From the NCBI RefSeq assembly GCF_021018805.1, contig NC_086251.1, positions 44,896,767 to 44,960,766 on the forward strand: DNA of 64,000 nucleotides, read 5' to 3'. The notes beneath the pieces were generated by a model. The model saw nothing but the letters and a program-made list of their open reading frames with translations. It was not told where the DNA came from and searched no databases. The DNA is from Prinia subflava (taxonomy: Eukaryota; Chordata; Aves; Passeriformes; Cisticolidae). This document shows positions 62,001 through 64,000 of the stretch, piece after piece; position 1 is the stretch's first letter; every line of letters starts with the position of its first letter. The position numbers and the translations under genes are program-made.

Positions 62001-64000
62001 GCCAGCAGCTCTGGCAACAGAACTGTTGATCTGCCCAGATTCTCTTTCCTGCAAAAATGTCTTATCAGCAGATCCACACATCCTACATGGTGTGACTGTG
62101 AATTTACAGATAAGAGGACAGAATGACTGAAAGTGGATGGATGGCATGATCATAAATAGGTCATGAGTTACCAACTGTGGAGCTTGATCCTGAGCACCAG
62201 GAGACACAATTATAAATTTCAGAGCCCTTCAAAGGATAAGGAGGTCTCTAGGTAGAAGAGTTTTAACTCTTCACCCTTCATTTGTCCAAAGCTGAAAGTA
62301 CATAAATCAGTCTGTACGAGCAGAGATGACTCTGAAATTCATAACCACTCATCTCTGTGACATTGATGGAAACTCTATTGAATCAAATGCATAGATATTC
62401 TAATTATGAACCTCTGATATTCAGAACTTCCCTTAGGCCATCAATATCTCATATGCAATCATATTTTACAAGCTGCCAAATGATTGTCTGGTTATGCATG
62501 TGCTGACCCAGAGAAAGCATCCTCGAGTGTAGCCAACCAGCTGCAGAAAGATGATCCTTTTTGAGCACTGGGAGAATAAACACTTTTAAATTTCAGATAA
62601 CATCAGTGTCAGTTCACAGGCTGCTTAAGTCCTGTAAAAAAATACTTGGCAATCTTGGGGAGGGGTGTTTAAATATAGTGCTGTATATTGTCTTGTGTTG
62701 ATTGATAGCCAGTGCTTGTCAAAAGGCATTCTTTTTAACTCTTTCAGTGCAATGCTCAAAGATTATCTCCTGTTTAGTACAATAGGAAATAAAAGAAAAA
62801 GCCCTGGAGCCTTGCTATGAAATTTGCCTTCCAACTGTCTGGGGTGCTTTTATTGACATGTGTTTGTATTCTGGTAGCAACATACTACTCTTCTGTTTCT
62901 CTCTTTCACTGTCTCTAATTTTTAAATAGATGTGGCCGCATAGGCTGAATCAGAATTTTTAGTTAGCTCTTCAGCTAAGAAGGATCTTTATTTTAAGCTG
63001 GACTTCATCCTCTTATGTCTGTCATGTCAGGTGCATTGAGGACAAGTATCCTAAAGATACCATCAAAACTGAAATAATAATGGTCATGCAAGCTTTTATT
63101 TTCATTTAAATATTCCTCATATAATTTTGGAAAGTTAAGTAGGGAAGTGTTGTGCCAAGGGAAGATAAAAGCTGGAAAGGGAAAGTAACTAGAAAATAAC
63201 TGAAAAACAGGATGGAAGTGAGTAATCAAAATCATCCAGACCAAATGAAGTCCAGAGATAAACAAGTTTATGTGCAATAGAAAATCAGAATTTTCTAGTG
63301 ATCACAGTTTTAACCACCTAAGCTGTTATTCATCTGAGAAGAAAAAGACTGCCATGAGAGGAAGAAGTAGCACAGTGCACTTTCTAGGACAAGCTAAGAT
63401 GGGACAAAAGGATCTGTTGTGTTCCCCTGATTGTTTCTGTGGTGGACATTTGAATTATCATACAGTTAATGTTCTCTCAGAGTGTGTTACCTCTAGAACA
63501 GATCCCTTGCTGGTTTTGTGAGCCTGTTGTTCTTTAGTCTATTCCTTATTAATATTATCCTGTGTTCTCATTTTTGTGTCTTTAGAAACTATGCATTTTA
63601 ATCATAAGAAAAAATAGATACAGAGTAAAGATGGGATAGATAAAGCAATTAGTGAGAAACTAGTCTTAAATTTTCCTCTCAGAAATGGATTTATTCACAG
63701 AAAGTGTGTTAACGTGAATAAATCAAAGGGAAATAATTATTTGTTATTTCGAGTATATTGGCGGCTTTTTTTGTTAGACATCCCATCTGAAAGAGATTAG
63801 AGATCCTTTATGTGACAAAAAAAGACTGAATTAGGGGAGTAATGGGGACAGTGCCATGGGAGCAAATGACACCAAAGTGAGTCTTTATTACTGTTGTTTA
63901 TAAGAAACCCGATGAAGGAAATGTTCATTGTGCACTATAACATTCAGAAATGTGATGTTTTTTCTGCATCATCAGTGCATTCATGCTGTCCTGTTGATTA

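Larger units (their letters stand above)
54594..64000. other. AT-rich, intron-like noncoding stretch
   Basis: No exon or gene is recognised from here to the end. If the gene at CpG islet 5 runs rightwards, this would be its first intron. It holds one long pentanucleotide array, a GC-richer block at 58.7-59.0 kb and TA-rich patches (59,205-59,240). Open frames are short. Confidence 0.65.

Noticed and set aside
1..64000. tRNA, rRNA, snRNA genes, CRISPR arrays, bacterial-type operons
   Set aside because: No B-box-like GGTTCRANNCC with a cloverleaf, no U6-type start, no regularly spaced repeats and no prokaryotic gene layout were found by eye. A tRNAscan or Rfam search would be decisive.

Overview
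The window looks like bird nuclear DNA. The clearest sign is a set of truncated CR1-family LINE retrotransposons (11.7-13.0, 14.9, and 34.1-35.8 kb), with the typical 3' end rich in CACAGAATCA-type octamers (on the minus-strand copies) and recognisable reverse-transcriptase fragments. CR1 is the dominant LINE of birds; crocodile or turtle DNA cannot be strictly excluded from CR1 alone. Most of the sequence is AT-rich, poor in CpG and free of long open frames, as in an intergenic desert or long introns. No complete protein-coding gene, tRNA, rRNA, CRISPR array or bacterial-type operon was found.

Layout. 1-11.7 kb: AT-rich noncoding DNA. 11.7-13.0 kb: a 5'-truncated minus-strand CR1 with a decayed reverse transcriptase. 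13.27-13.48 kb: 42 uninterrupted CCCTT units. 13.5-26.4 kb: noncoding DNA with a small CR1 3' end at 14.9 kb and several short inverted repeats, the best being a 60-nt stem-loop at 25.8 kb. 26.4-27.0 kb: a probable decayed LTR-like element in minus orientation. 34.1-35.8 kb: three CR1 pieces in +/-/+ order, most simply a minus-strand CR1 nested in an older plus-strand CR1. 35.8-48.4 kb: AT-rich noncoding DNA with one unexplained GC-richer block at 44.1-44.5 kb.

48.4-54.1 kb is the main functional landmark: about 5.6 kb holding five CpG-rich islets (about 48.5, 50.0, 51.1, 52.3 and 53.0-54.1 kb) in an otherwise AT-rich desert. The last is the densest and has several good plus-strand splice donors (53,384; 53,852; 53,983), so the likeliest reading is a promoter and untranslated first exon(s) of a gene transcribed rightwards, with the rest of the window being its first intron. 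The gene could not be named. A possible small upstream exon with intact splice signals and an open frame lies at 49,432-49,605. Clusters of CpG islets in a gene desert are typical of developmental or neuronal regulators; that is inference.

54.1-64 kb: AT-rich, intron-like DNA with 34 uninterrupted TTTTC units at 56.8 kb and one GC-richer block at 58.7-59.0 kb. I did not find a convincing undescribed system. The items most worth checking are the CpG cluster and its unnamed transcript, the candidate 49.4 kb exon, the 25.8 kb stem-loop, the nested CR1s, and the two pure pentanucleotide arrays.
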